From Clostridia bacterium (lineage in GTDB: Bacteria > Bacillota_A > Clostridia > Oscillospirales > Acutalibacteraceae), in the NCBI GenBank assembly GCA_017397065.1, contig JAFQKE010000030.1, positions 45,050-109,049 of the forward strand: a stretch of 64,000 nucleotides of DNA. The letters are read 5' to 3'. Below the pieces are notes generated by a model, which was not told where the DNA came from, did not search any database, and was given only the letters and a program-made list of their open reading frames with translations. The position numbers and the translations under genes were made by a program. Below, one piece after another: positions 9,062 to 18,323 of this stretch (within the stretch, counting starts at the first letter, position 1; each line of letters opens with the position of its first letter).

Positions 9062-9886
9062 TTACTTTAATGCTATTACCGCTGCAAGATTTCCACGGCT
9101 GCCGCCGCTTGCCCTGTGGGAATGGAAAAACTGACTATTGCAGCAGGTGCATAAATCGGTTACGCAGATATTCTCTCTTTTTACGCCTGCACTTTCAAGT
9201 ATAAGGCGGTTTGCCGACCATAAATCAAGCATATATTTGCCGTTTTCTTTTTTAGTAAATACGGCGTTAGTAATCAGATATCCGAGGTCTGCAAAAGCCT
9301 CAAAAACGGGGTCGTCCACTTCATAACAGCAATTGCCTATGGAGGGGCCTATTGCCGCCTTTATGTTACCGGGGTCAGAGCCAAAATGCTTGGCCATTTT
9401 TTCTACTGTTTTTTTGCCGATTTCCTTAACCGTTCCTCTCCAACCTGCGTGGGATGAGGCGATTACCTCATTTACAGGGTCGTAAAAAAGCAGGGGAACA
9501 CAATCGGCAAATTGGGTTACAAGAGCAACCCCTTTTAAATTGGTTATAAGACCGTCGATATTATTATAATCCCGATGTATCACAATGCCTTTACCAATGT
9601 CGCTTTCCCTTACTATTCTAACATTGCTGGTGTGGGTTTGGTGGCTGAATACAGCCCTTTCGGGATCAAGTCCTAATGCACCGAACAAAATATCATAGTT
9701 TTTTCTAACGGAGCGTGGAATATCTCCGTTAGAAAAGCTCATATTCATTGAGGCGTACTTGCCCTTGCTTATGCCGCCCATTCGGGTGGTGAAGGCAGAA
9801 ACACATTTTCCGTCATCTAAATTAGGGAATGTTACATACAAAAGTGAATCGGCGCTGCCTACAAGTTTTAAAGTTTCTGTTTTCAT
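9062..9886 (-). CDS. pgeF: YfiH/LACC1-family multicopper-fold protein (PgeF-like)
   Basis: The 274-residue protein belongs to the DUF152 family (PgeF/YfiH/LACC1). Signature motifs are HQTHTS, SSHAGWRGTVKEI (His and Cys/Trp site), GPSIGNCCYEV and the C-terminal CTCCNSQFFHSHRASGG. Members were first named polyphenol oxidases; work on the family assigns purine-nucleoside phosphorylase/deaminase activity and, in bacteria, an editing role in peptidoglycan precursor synthesis. Which applies here is inference. It lies 12 bases downstream of the ComEC-like hydrolase gene and is probably co-transcribed. Confidence 0.9.
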   Translation of the reverse strand: MKTETLKLVGSADSLLYVTFPNLDDGKCVSAFTTRMGGISKGKYASMNMSFSNGDIPRSVRKNYDILFGALGLDPERAVFSHQTHTSNVRIVRESDIGKGIVIHRDYNNIDGLITNLKGVALVTQFADCVPLLFYDPVNEVIASSHAGWRGTVKEIGKKTVEKMAKHFGSDPGNIKAAIGPSIGNCCYEVDDPVFEAFADLGYLITNAVFTKKENGKYMLDLWSANRLILESAGVKRENICVTDLCTCCNSQFFHSHRASGGSRGNLAAVIALK

Positions 9887-9898
9887 AAATCAAATTCC

Positions 9899-10831
9899 TC
9901 ATTCAACAACCGTTGGGTTTTGTGTTGTTATTTTCACACCGCTTTCGGTTTTACCGTCAGCCGTAATAATAATCGTTTTATCTTCATCGGTACGATAAAG
10001 CTTTTTAAGTCCGTCGAGCTTGCTTAAAGAATCAAGAACCTCTTTGTGCGGATGGCCGTATTCGTTATCTGCACCGCAGGAAATAACTGCATATTCAGGA
10101 TTTACGGCCTTTAAAAATTTTTTGGACGACGATGTGTCGCTACCGTGATGGCCGACCTTTAAAACAGTGCTCTTAAGGCTGTAATCGGACTTTAGCATTT
10201 CTTTTTCGTTTATGGCTTCTGCATCTCCCGTAAGTAGGAAAGAATGGATACCGTAGGTTATTTTCACGGTGAGAGAATAGTGGTTAAGATCGTCATAATC
10301 GGTGCCACTCGGTGAAAAACATTCGGCTTTGTAATCTTCGCCCTCAAAAAGCAGATCGCCCGCTTTGGTTATGGTGGGCTCAATGCTTTTGTTTTGCATC
10401 GACAATAAAAAGTTTTCATAGGTTTTCGATGACGATAATGCGCTTGGCATAAAGACCTTACCTATTTCAAACGAATCCACAACATCGCTCATACCGCCAA
10501 TATGATCGGCGTGGGGATGAGTTGCTATCAGATAATCAATTTTGCTTATGTTCTTAGATTTTAAATAGCTAACAATTTCTTCGCCATCGCCAAGATTACC
10601 GGCATCAATAAGAGCAGTTTTGCCGTCGGGCAGATAAAAAAGCTCGCAATCGGCCTGATCTACATCTAAAAATTCGCCAACAAGGAAACCATTGCTGTGT
10701 GCAGGGGTTGGGGGAGCATCATACTTTTTTAAAAGCTTTGGTATGGTTTGCCATGCGGCCACTAAAAGTATAATTATTGCAACAATAGCCGAAAAGGCTT
10801 TTGCTGACGAATTACGTTTGCGTCTTGCCAC
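9899..10831 (-). CDS. Membrane-anchored ComEC/Rec2-like metallo-beta-lactamase-fold hydrolase
   Basis: A 310-residue protein with one N-terminal membrane segment (about residues 10-30) and an external metallo-beta-lactamase fold: HPHADHIGG metal motif, LLTGDAE and VGHHGSDTS. It resembles the free-standing C-terminal hydrolase domain of the DNA-uptake protein ComEC, so a secreted nuclease or phosphodiesterase is likely. The frame can be extended to an ATG at 10873, but GGAGG at 10843-10839 lies 7 bases before a GTG at 10831, which decides the start. An inverted repeat overlaps this ribosome site (see 10840-10880). Confidence 0.85.
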   Translation of the reverse strand: MARRKRNSSAKAFSAIVAIIILLVAAWQTIPKLLKKYDAPPTPAHSNGFLVGEFLDVDQADCELFYLPDGKTALIDAGNLGDGEEIVSYLKSKNISKIDYLIATHPHADHIGGMSDVVDSFEIGKVFMPSALSSSKTYENFLLSMQNKSIEPTITKAGDLLFEGEDYKAECFSPSGTDYDDLNHYSLTVKITYGIHSFLLTGDAEAINEKEMLKSDYSLKSTVLKVGHHGSDTSSSKKFLKAVNPEYAVISCGADNEYGHPHKEVLDSLSKLDGLKKLYRTDEDKTIIITADGKTESGVKITTQNPTVVE

Positions 10832-10839
10832 CGAATTAC

Positions 10840-10880
10840 CTCCATAGTGTATTATTGCTAATATATTATACACTATGGAG
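10840..10880. repeat. 12-base inverted repeat covering the hydrolase ribosome site
   Basis: CTCCATAGTGTA at 10840-10851 is the exact reverse complement of TACACTATGGAG at 10869-10880, with a 17-base A/T-rich centre. On the minus strand the second arm contains the GGAG of the ribosome site for the ComEC-like hydrolase. It lies between asnB and that gene. It has no T-run, so it is more likely an operator or a translation-blocking hairpin than a terminator. Confidence 0.7.
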
Positions 10881-10889
10881 AGGTATAAA

Positions 10890-12719
10890 TCAAACTATTT
10901 TTACTTTAAATTTTTCGAGCCAGTAATTAAGCATAATCATATAGGCAACCGTTTGAGGACTTGTCATAAGTTGACCGTACCAAGGCTCACTTCTCTCCTC
11001 AAAAAGAAGTTTTTGAACGGCGTTATAGTCGCAGATGTTAAAAAGAGGAGAGGATTTATTACTCAAAATATCCCTTAGAATATTTTTAACCGCCGTAAAG
11101 TATGCAGGGTTGTGACTTTTGGGATAGGGGCTTTTTTTGCGCCACAAAATACTTTCGGGCAGATAACCCTCCATAGCCTTGCGAAGAAGGCCCTTTTCAC
11201 GTCCGCCAAAATCCTTAACCGACCAAGGAACGGTATATAAATATTCTGCTATACGGTAGTCACAAAACGGAACTCGAACCTCCAGACCGTTATACATACT
11301 CATTCGGTCTTTTCTATCTAAAAGGGTTTGCATAAACCAGCTACAGTTAAGCTGCATCATCTCACGCATTCGGCTTTCAGTAGGAGAAAGAGAGGCGGAT
11401 TTTTGGGTGTTTTTAACCGTTTGATCATATCGCTTGTTTACATAATCTGTGCCCGATAAATGAGCCTTTAAATCGTGGTGCAAAAACTCTTCACGATATT
11501 TTGTTGACTGTGCCCAGGGGAATCCGTAACGTGAGCGAATATTCTCATCCCTGTACCAAGGGTAGCCGCCGAATATTTCGTCGGCACATTCTCCCGAAAG
11601 GGCGACTGTAACCTGCTTTTTTATTTCACCGCAAAAAACAAGCAGAGAGGAATCTACATCGGCCATACCGGGTAAATCTCTCGCATCTACCGCCGAAAAA
11701 AGAGCTTTTACAACATCCTCGGTATCCACCACAACCGTTGTATGGTCGCTGTCTAAAAAATCAACCATAATTTTTATAAATTCATCGTCACTATTGGGCT
11801 GAAACCGACTGCTTTTAAAGTGCTTGTCATTATCCTTATAGGTAAGTGAAAAGGTTTTAAGCCGCTTTTTTTCTTTTGCAAAATGCTTAGCTGCAACCGA
11901 ACATATTATACTGGAATCCAACCCTCCCGATAAAAAAGTGCCTATCGGCACATCGCTTATCAACTGCCTTTCAATCGAATCGGTAACCAAAAAACGCACC
12001 TTTTCAATAATGTCTTCTGTAGAATCTTCATTTTTGGCATCGGTTAGTTTAAAATATTGCGACTGTTCAAATCCCATATTTGAAAACTTACCGTAAAATC
12101 CGGGCTTAAGCTCAAAAACATCTTTAAAAACACCGCAGCCGGGGGTGCGGCCGGGTCCGATGAAAAGCAACTCACTTATACCATTATAATCAATCTCGGG
12201 CTGTATTTTAGGATGATAAAGCAGAGCTTTGAGCTCGCTTGCAAAAACAAAGCTATTATCTCTTATAGCATAGAAAAAGGGTTTTACACCCATTTTGTCC
12301 CTCGCAACAAAAAGCTCATTTTTCTCAGGGCAGAAAACGGCAAAGGCAAATATTCCGTTTAACAGCTCCAAAGCATTTACACCCCACGCTATATAAGCTT
12401 TAAGCACAACCTCGGTGTCGGTTCGGGTTTCAAAGGTCATCCCTTGTGACTTGAGCTTGTTTTTAAGCTCAGCGGTGTTATAAAGCTCGCCGTTATAGCA
12501 AATGGTGTAAGATACACCATTGAATTTTGCCGTCATAGGTTGTTTTCCGTTTTGGGGGTCAATAACTGCAAGTCTGCTATGCAAAAGTACGCAGTGTTTA
12601 TTTTCAAAAAAGCCATTACCATCAGGCCCACGATGTGATAATGAATTTAACATTTTTATGTGATAGTCCCTCTTTGTTATACCATCTTTCAGATTTATTT
12701 CTCCTGCAATTCCGCACAT
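10890..12719 (-). CDS. asnB: Asparagine synthase (glutamine-hydrolysing)
   Basis: The 609-residue AsnB has the N-terminal nucleophile glutaminase domain beginning MCGIAGEI (Cys2) with LSHRGPDG, and the C-terminal synthase domain with the pyrophosphate loop SGGLDSS near residue 263, SGECADEIFGGYPWY and EVRVPFCDYR. It makes asparagine from aspartate, glutamine and ATP. Length is typical. It is the first gene of the leftward group. A short GC-rich hairpin and a T-run lie directly before the start codon on the minus strand (12722-12750); I cannot tell whether it regulates the gene. Confidence 0.95.
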   Translation of the reverse strand: MCGIAGEINLKDGITKRDYHIKMLNSLSHRGPDGNGFFENKHCVLLHSRLAVIDPQNGKQPMTAKFNGVSYTICYNGELYNTAELKNKLKSQGMTFETRTDTEVVLKAYIAWGVNALELLNGIFAFAVFCPEKNELFVARDKMGVKPFFYAIRDNSFVFASELKALLYHPKIQPEIDYNGISELLFIGPGRTPGCGVFKDVFELKPGFYGKFSNMGFEQSQYFKLTDAKNEDSTEDIIEKVRFLVTDSIERQLISDVPIGTFLSGGLDSSIICSVAAKHFAKEKKRLKTFSLTYKDNDKHFKSSRFQPNSDDEFIKIMVDFLDSDHTTVVVDTEDVVKALFSAVDARDLPGMADVDSSLLVFCGEIKKQVTVALSGECADEIFGGYPWYRDENIRSRYGFPWAQSTKYREEFLHHDLKAHLSGTDYVNKRYDQTVKNTQKSASLSPTESRMREMMQLNCSWFMQTLLDRKDRMSMYNGLEVRVPFCDYRIAEYLYTVPWSVKDFGGREKGLLRKAMEGYLPESILWRKKSPYPKSHNPAYFTAVKNILRDILSNKSSPLFNICDYNAVQKLLFEERSEPWYGQLMTSPQTVAYMIMLNYWLEKFKVKIV

Positions 12720-12822
12720 AAAAAAACCTGCCTTTCGGGCAATGCCCTTTTTTATTATTATATGTTTATAATAAAGGAAAAAATGTTTTTACCGATAAAA
12801 ACAAAAAAGATTTAAAAATCTA

Positions 12823-12851
12823 TAGACAAAATATGCTTTGTAGAGTATAAT
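12823..12851 (+). promoter_or_regulatory. Sigma-A promoter of the CotH gene
   Basis: TAGACA (12823-12828) and a perfect TATAAT (12846-12851) are 17 bases apart, about 32 bases before the start codon. Confidence 0.7.
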
Positions 12852-12883
12852 TATTGTGTATTGTTATAAAAGGGGAGATTTTA

Positions 12884-14875
12884 ATGAAGACACAACGCAA
12901 AATATTGCTTAGCACCTTTTCTGTTTCGGTAGTTATTGCAATTATTTTAACCGTTGTTGTAGCTACTAGGCCAAAGGTTGCAGAAACCGCAGATGTATCT
13001 TCAAATAGTAGTATAGATAGCGGCGAGCAGGAATTTGAGGATGCAATATATACCGAAGAGGATTTTATGGAGGGAGAAGATTTATTTGACCTTGAAAATC
13101 CGGACAATAACCAAAACGATAATTCGGTAAATGTTTTTGATGATGGAGATATAAAGGTTTTAAATAAGCCCTCAGGCTGGAGTGCTAATGCTAATAAAAC
13201 CACAAATTCGGATCGATTTAAATGGCCGAGTATTTCGCCTAATGATCTTGAGGCGGGCACGCCAATTACCGAAGTACCCGAGGCTTCTTCATCGGGTGCA
13301 ATAGGCAGTTTTGTATTTATGCAAAAGCTCAACAAGGCTTTGCCATTTTCGGTAGAGTGTAATATTTCGGGAACCACCATAACCGCTATGCTGCCGGCAG
13401 GCACACATCTTGATGCTCTGGTACCCGAGTTTTCACTTAACTGCGACAAGCTTTTGTATGGAAAAACAGAGATAAAGAGCGGAAAATGTGCATTTAATTT
13501 TACAGTTCCTATTGAGCTTACAGCTGTAAGAGGTAGCAAAAAAACCAAATACACAGTTTATGTTATGACCCTTAACACAGGACTTCCGTCAATGGCTATA
13601 AACACTGCCGACAATGATGATATTGATAGCAAAACCGAGTATGAAAAGTGTTCTGTTTTTGCAGGCGGTGGTGCTATATACAATGGCAAATATTCTTTTG
13701 CTACAAACAAGTACATAATGGCAAATGCTAAGATTAAGGGCAGAGGCTGGACGAGCTGGTACTATTATCCCAAAAAGAGTTACACATTAAAATTTGATAA
13801 AAAGCAAAATCTGTTGGGGCTTCCTGCCCACACCGAATGGGTGCTTTCTGCCAATTTTGCCGACCGTTCTCTTATAAGAAATGCAGTGGCAATGGAGCTT
13901 GCAACTAGTCTCGGCTCTGAGGCGGTAATGGATGTACGTTTTGTAGATTTATGGGTTAATGGTATGTATGCCGGAAATTATCAGCTTATTGAGAAAATAG
14001 AAGTGAGCAAAAATAGAGTTGATATTACAAAGTTTGACCCTAAGCTTGCTCCCGATAAGGTTGGCTATATTATTGAAACAAACGGTCATAACAGAGCAGA
14101 GGGCGAGTTCGGAGTGTGGACAAACGGTCAGGATGCCGATCGTCCATCAAAATGGAAAAAGCTCAATGAGAATATAACCCTTGACCCTATAAGCGGAGAT
14201 ATGTTTTTCACCTCTCCTAATTATGGAATAATTTTTAATATTAATAAGCCCTCTGATACAAAGCTGATGGCGCTTAAAAAGAATCAGCAGCTAAAATATC
14301 TTGAGTATATTTACGATTATATGGATAAAATGGAAAAAGCCATAAAATCGGGCAGTTATGCTGAAGCATCCAAATATTTGGATATGAAAGCTATGGCCAA
14401 ATGGTATATTGTGGAAGAGCTTGCAATGAATACCGATTCTAAATTGCATTGTTCTTGCTATATGTATAAGGATGCGGGCGGGAAGATGAAAATGGGCCCC
14501 GTATGGGATTTCGATTTGGGCTTTGGTAACGGTAAATATGCAAATGAAAATCATTCCTATAAAACATATCTGGATGATTCAACCTGGTTTGCATCTTTAA
14601 CCCAAATGCCTGAGTTCAGAAACACGGTTAAAAGTGTATGGAAAGCATCAAAATCCAAAATCGATCAATTGCCTAGATTTATAGATAAAACATCGGATAT
14701 GATTGAAAAATCACAGCGCATAAATTTTGAGCTTTGGAGTATAACTCAGCCTGCGGAGCATACTTATGAACGCACTACCGAGCATATAGATAGCTTTAAT
14801 GAGCAGATTGATTATTTAACATATTTTGTTGAAGACAGAATCGACTATATGAATTCGAAAATTATGAACTGGTAA
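12884..14875 (+). CDS. CotH kinase-family protein, membrane-anchored and extracellular
   Basis: The 663-residue protein has an N-terminal membrane anchor (residues 8-28), an acidic low-complexity linker, a small beta domain and a CotH domain from about residue 240 to the end. CotH hallmarks are KGRGWTSWYYYPKKSYTLKF, LSANFADRSLIRNA, VNGMYAGNYQLIEKI and MGPVWDFDLGFGN. CotH of Bacillus spores is an atypical protein kinase; here the domain would face outward, so it would phosphorylate surface or secreted proteins if active. The start is set by AGGGGAG before the ATG at 12884. It is followed by its own terminator and then by VTC, DUF4956 and beta-helix genes, a recurrent neighbourhood for CotH in Firmicutes. 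Confidence 0.85.
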   Translation: MKTQRKILLSTFSVSVVIAIILTVVVATRPKVAETADVSSNSSIDSGEQEFEDAIYTEEDFMEGEDLFDLENPDNNQNDNSVNVFDDGDIKVLNKPSGWSANANKTTNSDRFKWPSISPNDLEAGTPITEVPEASSSGAIGSFVFMQKLNKALPFSVECNISGTTITAMLPAGTHLDALVPEFSLNCDKLLYGKTEIKSGKCAFNFTVPIELTAVRGSKKTKYTVYVMTLNTGLPSMAINTADNDDIDSKTEYEKCSVFAGGGAIYNGKYSFATNKYIMANAKIKGRGWTSWYYYPKKSYTLKFDKKQNLLGLPAHTEWVLSANFADRSLIRNAVAMELATSLGSEAVMDVRFVDLWVNGMYAGNYQLIEKIEVSKNRVDITKFDPKLAPDKVGYIIETNGHNRAEGEFGVWTNGQDADRPSKWKKLNENITLDPISGDMFFTSPNYGIIFNINKPSDTKLMALKKNQQLKYLEYIYDYMDKMEKAIKSGSYAEASKYLDMKAMAKWYIVEELAMNTDSKLHCSCYMYKDAGGKMKMGPVWDFDLGFGNGKYANENHSYKTYLDDSTWFASLTQMPEFRNTVKSVWKASKSKIDQLPRFIDKTSDMIEKSQRINFELWSITQPAEHTYERTTEHIDSFNEQIDYLTYFVEDRIDYMNSKIMNW

Positions 14876-14884
14876 TTAAAAATA

Positions 14885-14922
14885 GCCGTCGCAGAAACAT
14901 TATTTTAAGCGACGGCATTTTT
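14885..14922 (+). terminator. Terminator after the CotH gene
   Basis: GCCGTCGC (14885-14892) pairs with GCGACGGC (14909-14916) and is followed by ATTTTTAT. Confidence 0.85.
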
Positions 14923-14977
14923 ATAAATTGTTCATATAATTTTGTTATTTTTGCAAAAAGCGGATTATAAAATAGGT

Positions 14978-15006
14978 TTGGCGTGTAACAAACACTGAGT
15001 TATAAT
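14978..15006 (+). promoter_or_regulatory. Probable promoter of the VTC-DUF4956-lipoprotein operon
   Basis: TTGGCG (14978-14983) and TATAAT (15001-15006) are 17 bases apart, 20 bases before the TTG start. With the terminator just upstream this gives the three-gene operon its own transcript. Confidence 0.55.
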
Positions 15007-15026
15007 TATTATGGGAGGGAAAACGG

Positions 15027-15749
15027 TTGGCTAAATTTGTTTATACTTTCAGAAGATATGAAAAAAAGTATCTCATAACTAAAGAGCAGGCCGATGAACT
15101 CCTTAACAGAATAGGCGACCGCATGGTCCCTGATCAATACGGCGAAACAGTTATTTGTAATCTTTATTATGATACCGAGGATTATGTTTTAATACGCCGC
15201 TCTCTGGATAAACCAAAGTATAAGGAAAAATTAAGAATAAGATGCTACGGAGTACCGGACGAAAACTCGGTAGCCTTTATTGAAATTAAGAAAAAATTTA
15301 GTAAGGTTGTTTATAAAAGACGGTTGGACACCACCTACAAAAAAGCTACAGAATATATTAAAACGGGCGAGATAGATATAAAGGGGCAAATCAAAAATGA
15401 GCTGGATTGGTTTTTAAAAACCTATAAAACGCTAAGACCCTCCACCGCTCTGTTTTACACGAGAAAAGCATTTTTTGATAAAACAAATCCTGAACTCAGA
15501 ATAACGGTAGATAAGGATATTTTGTGGAGAAGAAATGATCTTGATTTAACTTTAGGTGCTTATGGAGAGCCGATTATTGATGACCATAATCGCCTGCTTG
15601 AAATAAAAATCCCCGGCACCGTTCCGGTATGGCTTGCACATGAGTTGAGCGAGCTTAAAATTTTCCCGAATTCTTTTTCAAAATACGGAAAAGCGTTTTT
15701 AAGTTACATAAAAGAATTATCCTGTTTTGGAGGTAATAAAAATGTTTGA
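15027..15749 (+). CDS. VTC-domain polyphosphate polymerase
   Basis: The 240-residue protein is one VTC domain of the triphosphate-tunnel fold: RRYEKKYLI near the N-terminus, NLYYDTEDYVLIRRS, KEKLRIRCYG, AFIEIKKK, a C-terminal DKDILWRR and the acidic LLEIKIPG strand. Yeast Vtc4 uses this domain to make inorganic polyphosphate from ATP; bacterial stand-alone forms are assumed to do the same. No SPX domain or membrane segment is present, so the catalytic unit would sit in the cytoplasm and rely on the downstream DUF4956 membrane protein. The TTG start is supported by GGGAGGG upstream. The 3' end overlaps the next gene by 8 bases. Confidence 0.85.
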   Translation: MAKFVYTFRRYEKKYLITKEQADELLNRIGDRMVPDQYGETVICNLYYDTEDYVLIRRSLDKPKYKEKLRIRCYGVPDENSVAFIEIKKKFSKVVYKRRLDTTYKKATEYIKTGEIDIKGQIKNELDWFLKTYKTLRPSTALFYTRKAFFDKTNPELRITVDKDILWRRNDLDLTLGAYGEPIIDDHNRLLEIKIPGTVPVWLAHELSELKIFPNSFSKYGKAFLSYIKELSCFGGNKNV

Positions 15750-16413
15750 AAGTCTTATTAAAAATGGTAATGATATTACGGAGCTTGCCTTTTTTGCCTG
15801 TACATTGGCATCGCTTGTTTTGGGTGCGGTTATAGCCTTAAGTTATATGTTCCGCAGTCATTATTCCAAAAGCTTTGTTGTAACACTTGCCCTGCTTCCG
15901 GCCATAGTTCAGATGATAATTATGATGGTTAATGGTAACATAGGCGTAGGTGTTGCGGTGGCAGGTGCTTTTAATCTTGTAAGATTCCGCTCAGTACCGG
16001 GCAATGCAAGGGAAATTGGCAGCGTATTTTTAAGTATGGCTGTTGGACTTTCTACCGGTATGGGCTATGTTTGGGTAGCAGCCGCTTTTACTGTAACAAT
16101 GGTTTTATTTACAATGCTTTACACCCTTGTTGGCTTTGGTGCGGTAAAGTCTGTAGAACGTGAACTTAAAATAACCATTCCTGAAAATATAGATTATTCC
16201 GGCCTTTTTGATGACCTTTTTGATGAGTATACTTCTTATAACGAGCTTGTGCGTGTTCGCACCACCAATATGGGTAGTCTTTTTCAGGTTATATATCGTG
16301 TAAGACTTCGTGATGTAAGCAAAACTAAGGAGTTTATAGATGCGATTCGTTGTCGCAACGGCAATCTGGATATTGTTTGCAGTTTGCCCGCTTATGGTAA
16401 GGAAGAGTTATAA
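15742..16413 (+). CDS. DUF4956 membrane protein
   Basis: The 223-residue protein has several hydrophobic segments in its first 140 residues, including ELAFFACTLASLVLG and FVVTLALLPAIVQMI, with the conserved FNLVRFRSVPG loop, followed by a soluble C-terminal domain. DUF4956 genes sit next to VTC polymerase genes in many Firmicutes, and the pair is thought to form a polyphosphate synthesis and translocation unit; this is family context, not shown here. The ATG at 15742 has a GGAGG 7 bases upstream and overlaps the VTC gene. Its stop overlaps the start of the next gene (TAATG). Confidence 0.85.
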   Translation: MFESLIKNGNDITELAFFACTLASLVLGAVIALSYMFRSHYSKSFVVTLALLPAIVQMIIMMVNGNIGVGVAVAGAFNLVRFRSVPGNAREIGSVFLSMAVGLSTGMGYVWVAAAFTVTMVLFTMLYTLVGFGAVKSVERELKITIPENIDYSGLFDDLFDEYTSYNELVRVRTTNMGSLFQVIYRVRLRDVSKTKEFIDAIRCRNGNLDIVCSLPAYGKEEL

Positions 16414-18239
16414 TGAAAAAATCAGCATTAAAAATTTTGGGTATTGCTTTAGTGTTTTTGCTGTGCCTTTCGGGTTGTTCAGCCGAAAACACCAACGAAA
16501 CCGAAAGCACATCGGGTGCCGATACGGCAGTTTCTGTTCCCAGTGTGGATTTTGATGTTAAAGCATCATCTAAAAAAAGCGTAAGCAAGGCAGATACCTT
16601 TATTACTCTTAAAGATTCTACTGCCGAAATTAAAGGTGACGGGGCGTATCTTGATAACACCGATATTTTAATAAATAAAGGTGGAAGCTATGCGGTAAGC
16701 GGAACTTTGAAAAACGGCAGAATTGTTATAAAGGCAGGTAGCGGTGCCGTCAATGTTATTTTAAACGGAGTTGATATAACATCTGATTACAGTAGCGCTT
16801 TTTTAGTAAAAAAAGCAAGTGAGGTAACCCTTACAGCCTATGAGGGTAGCGTGAATATTTTAAGGGACGCTGCTGAATATAATTATTATGACGATTATTC
16901 CGATAGTATAGAAGCAGAGCCCGATGCCTGCGTTTACAGCGAAGAAAACCTGACTTTGAATGGCGAGGGTCGCCTTTTGGTGCAGGGAAACTGCAAAAAT
17001 GGTATAACGAGCAAAACGGTTTTAAGGGTAGAAAAAACAAATCTTTCGGTGTCGGCTAAGTCGCATGGCGTAACCGGCAAGGAGGAGCTTATCTTTACAA
17101 ATGCCACCTTTAATGTGTCCTCCGGCCAGGATGGTATTCGTGCTAATTCTACTGCAAATTTCTCTGTGGGAACCGTTATGCTAGTTAATTCTAAGGGTAG
17201 CATATCTTCGGGTGAGGATGGCATTCAAGCCGAAACCACCCTTACCATAGAATCGGGCGACTACTCCATAATAAGCGGTGGCGGAAGCACGGCTAAAGCA
17301 GATGAAACGTTAAGCACAAAAGCCGTTAAGGGCGGTAGTGCTGTGCAAATAAACGGTGGCACTATTAAGGCCGATTCTTTTGATGACTCTGTACACTCAA
17401 ACGGAAGCGTTAATGTTGTTGGCGGAGCTTTGACTTTAAATTCGGGAGATGATGCAATTCACGCCGACAATGATATAAATATTTCGGGTGGAACTATTTT
17501 GGCAAATAACTGCTACGAAGGCTTAGAGGCAACAAATATAACTGTTTCGGGCGGTGTGATTAAACTAAGTGCAATTGATGATGGAATAAATATACGCGGC
17601 GGCGATGGCTCGGGCGAGTTTAACCGTCCCGGAATGGACTTTTTCAGCTCAACGGATGGTAAGCTTTTGGTTTCGTCCGGTAGGCTTATTGTTAATTCCG
17701 AGGGAGATGGTCTTGACGCCAACGGAAGTATTGAGATTTCAGGCGGTACTGTTATCGTGAATGGCCCCACCAGAGGCGGTAACGGCGTTTTGGATTATGA
17801 CGGAGAGTTTAAAATTTCGGGCGGAGAGTTTATTGCGGTCGGTTCGTCAGATATGGCACAGGCACCCTCCGAAAGCTCTACGCAAAACTGCTTGGTATAC
17901 ACCGATTTTTCGGGCAATGCAAAAGACTTGGTCGGTATTTTATCGGCGGACGGCTCCGAGCTTATAACATATACTTCTCCTAAAAGCTTTAATTGGTTTT
18001 GCTATTCATCGCCCAAATTAAAAACAGGCGAGAGCTATACGGCGTATGTCGGCGGTAGTCATTCGGGCAAAAGTAGCGATGGAGTGTATTCGGGTGGTAA
18101 ATATTCTCTCGGTACAAAAATTGCGGATATTAAGGCCGAAAACATCGTAAGCTCCAACGGTTCATTAAACAGTTGGCATCCGGGCGGCGGCCGTGGACCA
18201 AAGGGAGATAAAATGCGACCTGATTTTATGCAGCGCTAG
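16413..18239 (+). CDS. Cthe_2159-like beta-helix carbohydrate-binding lipoprotein
   Basis: The 608-residue protein begins with a lipoprotein signal ending in LCLSGC, so it should be anchored outside the cell. Repeated strand-turn units such as NGEGRLLVQGN, SGEDGIQAETTLTIESG and SGDDAIHADNDINISGG form a right-handed beta-helix as in Cthe_2159 of Clostridium thermocellum, which binds cellulose and pectin-like polymers. The last 80 residues are Gly/Ser/Lys-rich. It is the third gene of an overlapping operon with VTC and DUF4956. A structural or adhesive surface role is likely, but its link to polyphosphate or CotH is unknown. Confidence 0.8.
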   Translation: MKKSALKILGIALVFLLCLSGCSAENTNETESTSGADTAVSVPSVDFDVKASSKKSVSKADTFITLKDSTAEIKGDGAYLDNTDILINKGGSYAVSGTLKNGRIVIKAGSGAVNVILNGVDITSDYSSAFLVKKASEVTLTAYEGSVNILRDAAEYNYYDDYSDSIEAEPDACVYSEENLTLNGEGRLLVQGNCKNGITSKTVLRVEKTNLSVSAKSHGVTGKEELIFTNATFNVSSGQDGIRANSTANFSVGTVMLVNSKGSISSGEDGIQAETTLTIESGDYSIISGGGSTAKADETLSTKAVKGGSAVQINGGTIKADSFDDSVHSNGSVNVVGGALTLNSGDDAIHADNDINISGGTILANNCYEGLEATNITVSGGVIKLSAIDDGINIRGGDGSGEFNRPGMDFFSSTDGKLLVSSGRLIVNSEGDGLDANGSIEISGGTVIVNGPTRGGNGVLDYDGEFKISGGEFIAVGSSDMAQAPSESSTQNCLVYTDFSGNAKDLVGILSADGSELITYTSPKSFNWFCYSSPKLKTGESYTAYVGGSHSGKSSDGVYSGGKYSLGTKIADIKAENIVSSNGSLNSWHPGGGRGPKGDKMRPDFMQR

Positions 18240-18260
18240 TTTCAATGATAATAAAAACAA

Positions 18261-18289
18261 TTGACAATATTTAAAAAATAGGTTATAAT
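18261..18289 (+). promoter_or_regulatory. Consensus promoter of the 55-residue peptide gene
   Basis: Perfect TTGACA (18261-18266) and TATAAT (18284-18289) with a 17-base spacer, 35 bases before the start codon. Confidence 0.85.
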
Positions 18290-18323
18290 ATAATAAACCC
18301 ATTTTCATAAGGAGGATTTTAAA

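Noticed and set aside
12820..13554. 244-residue open frame on the minus strand
   Set aside because: Antisense to the CotH gene, covers its promoter, and its Ser-rich composition is what antisense of this coding sequence gives.
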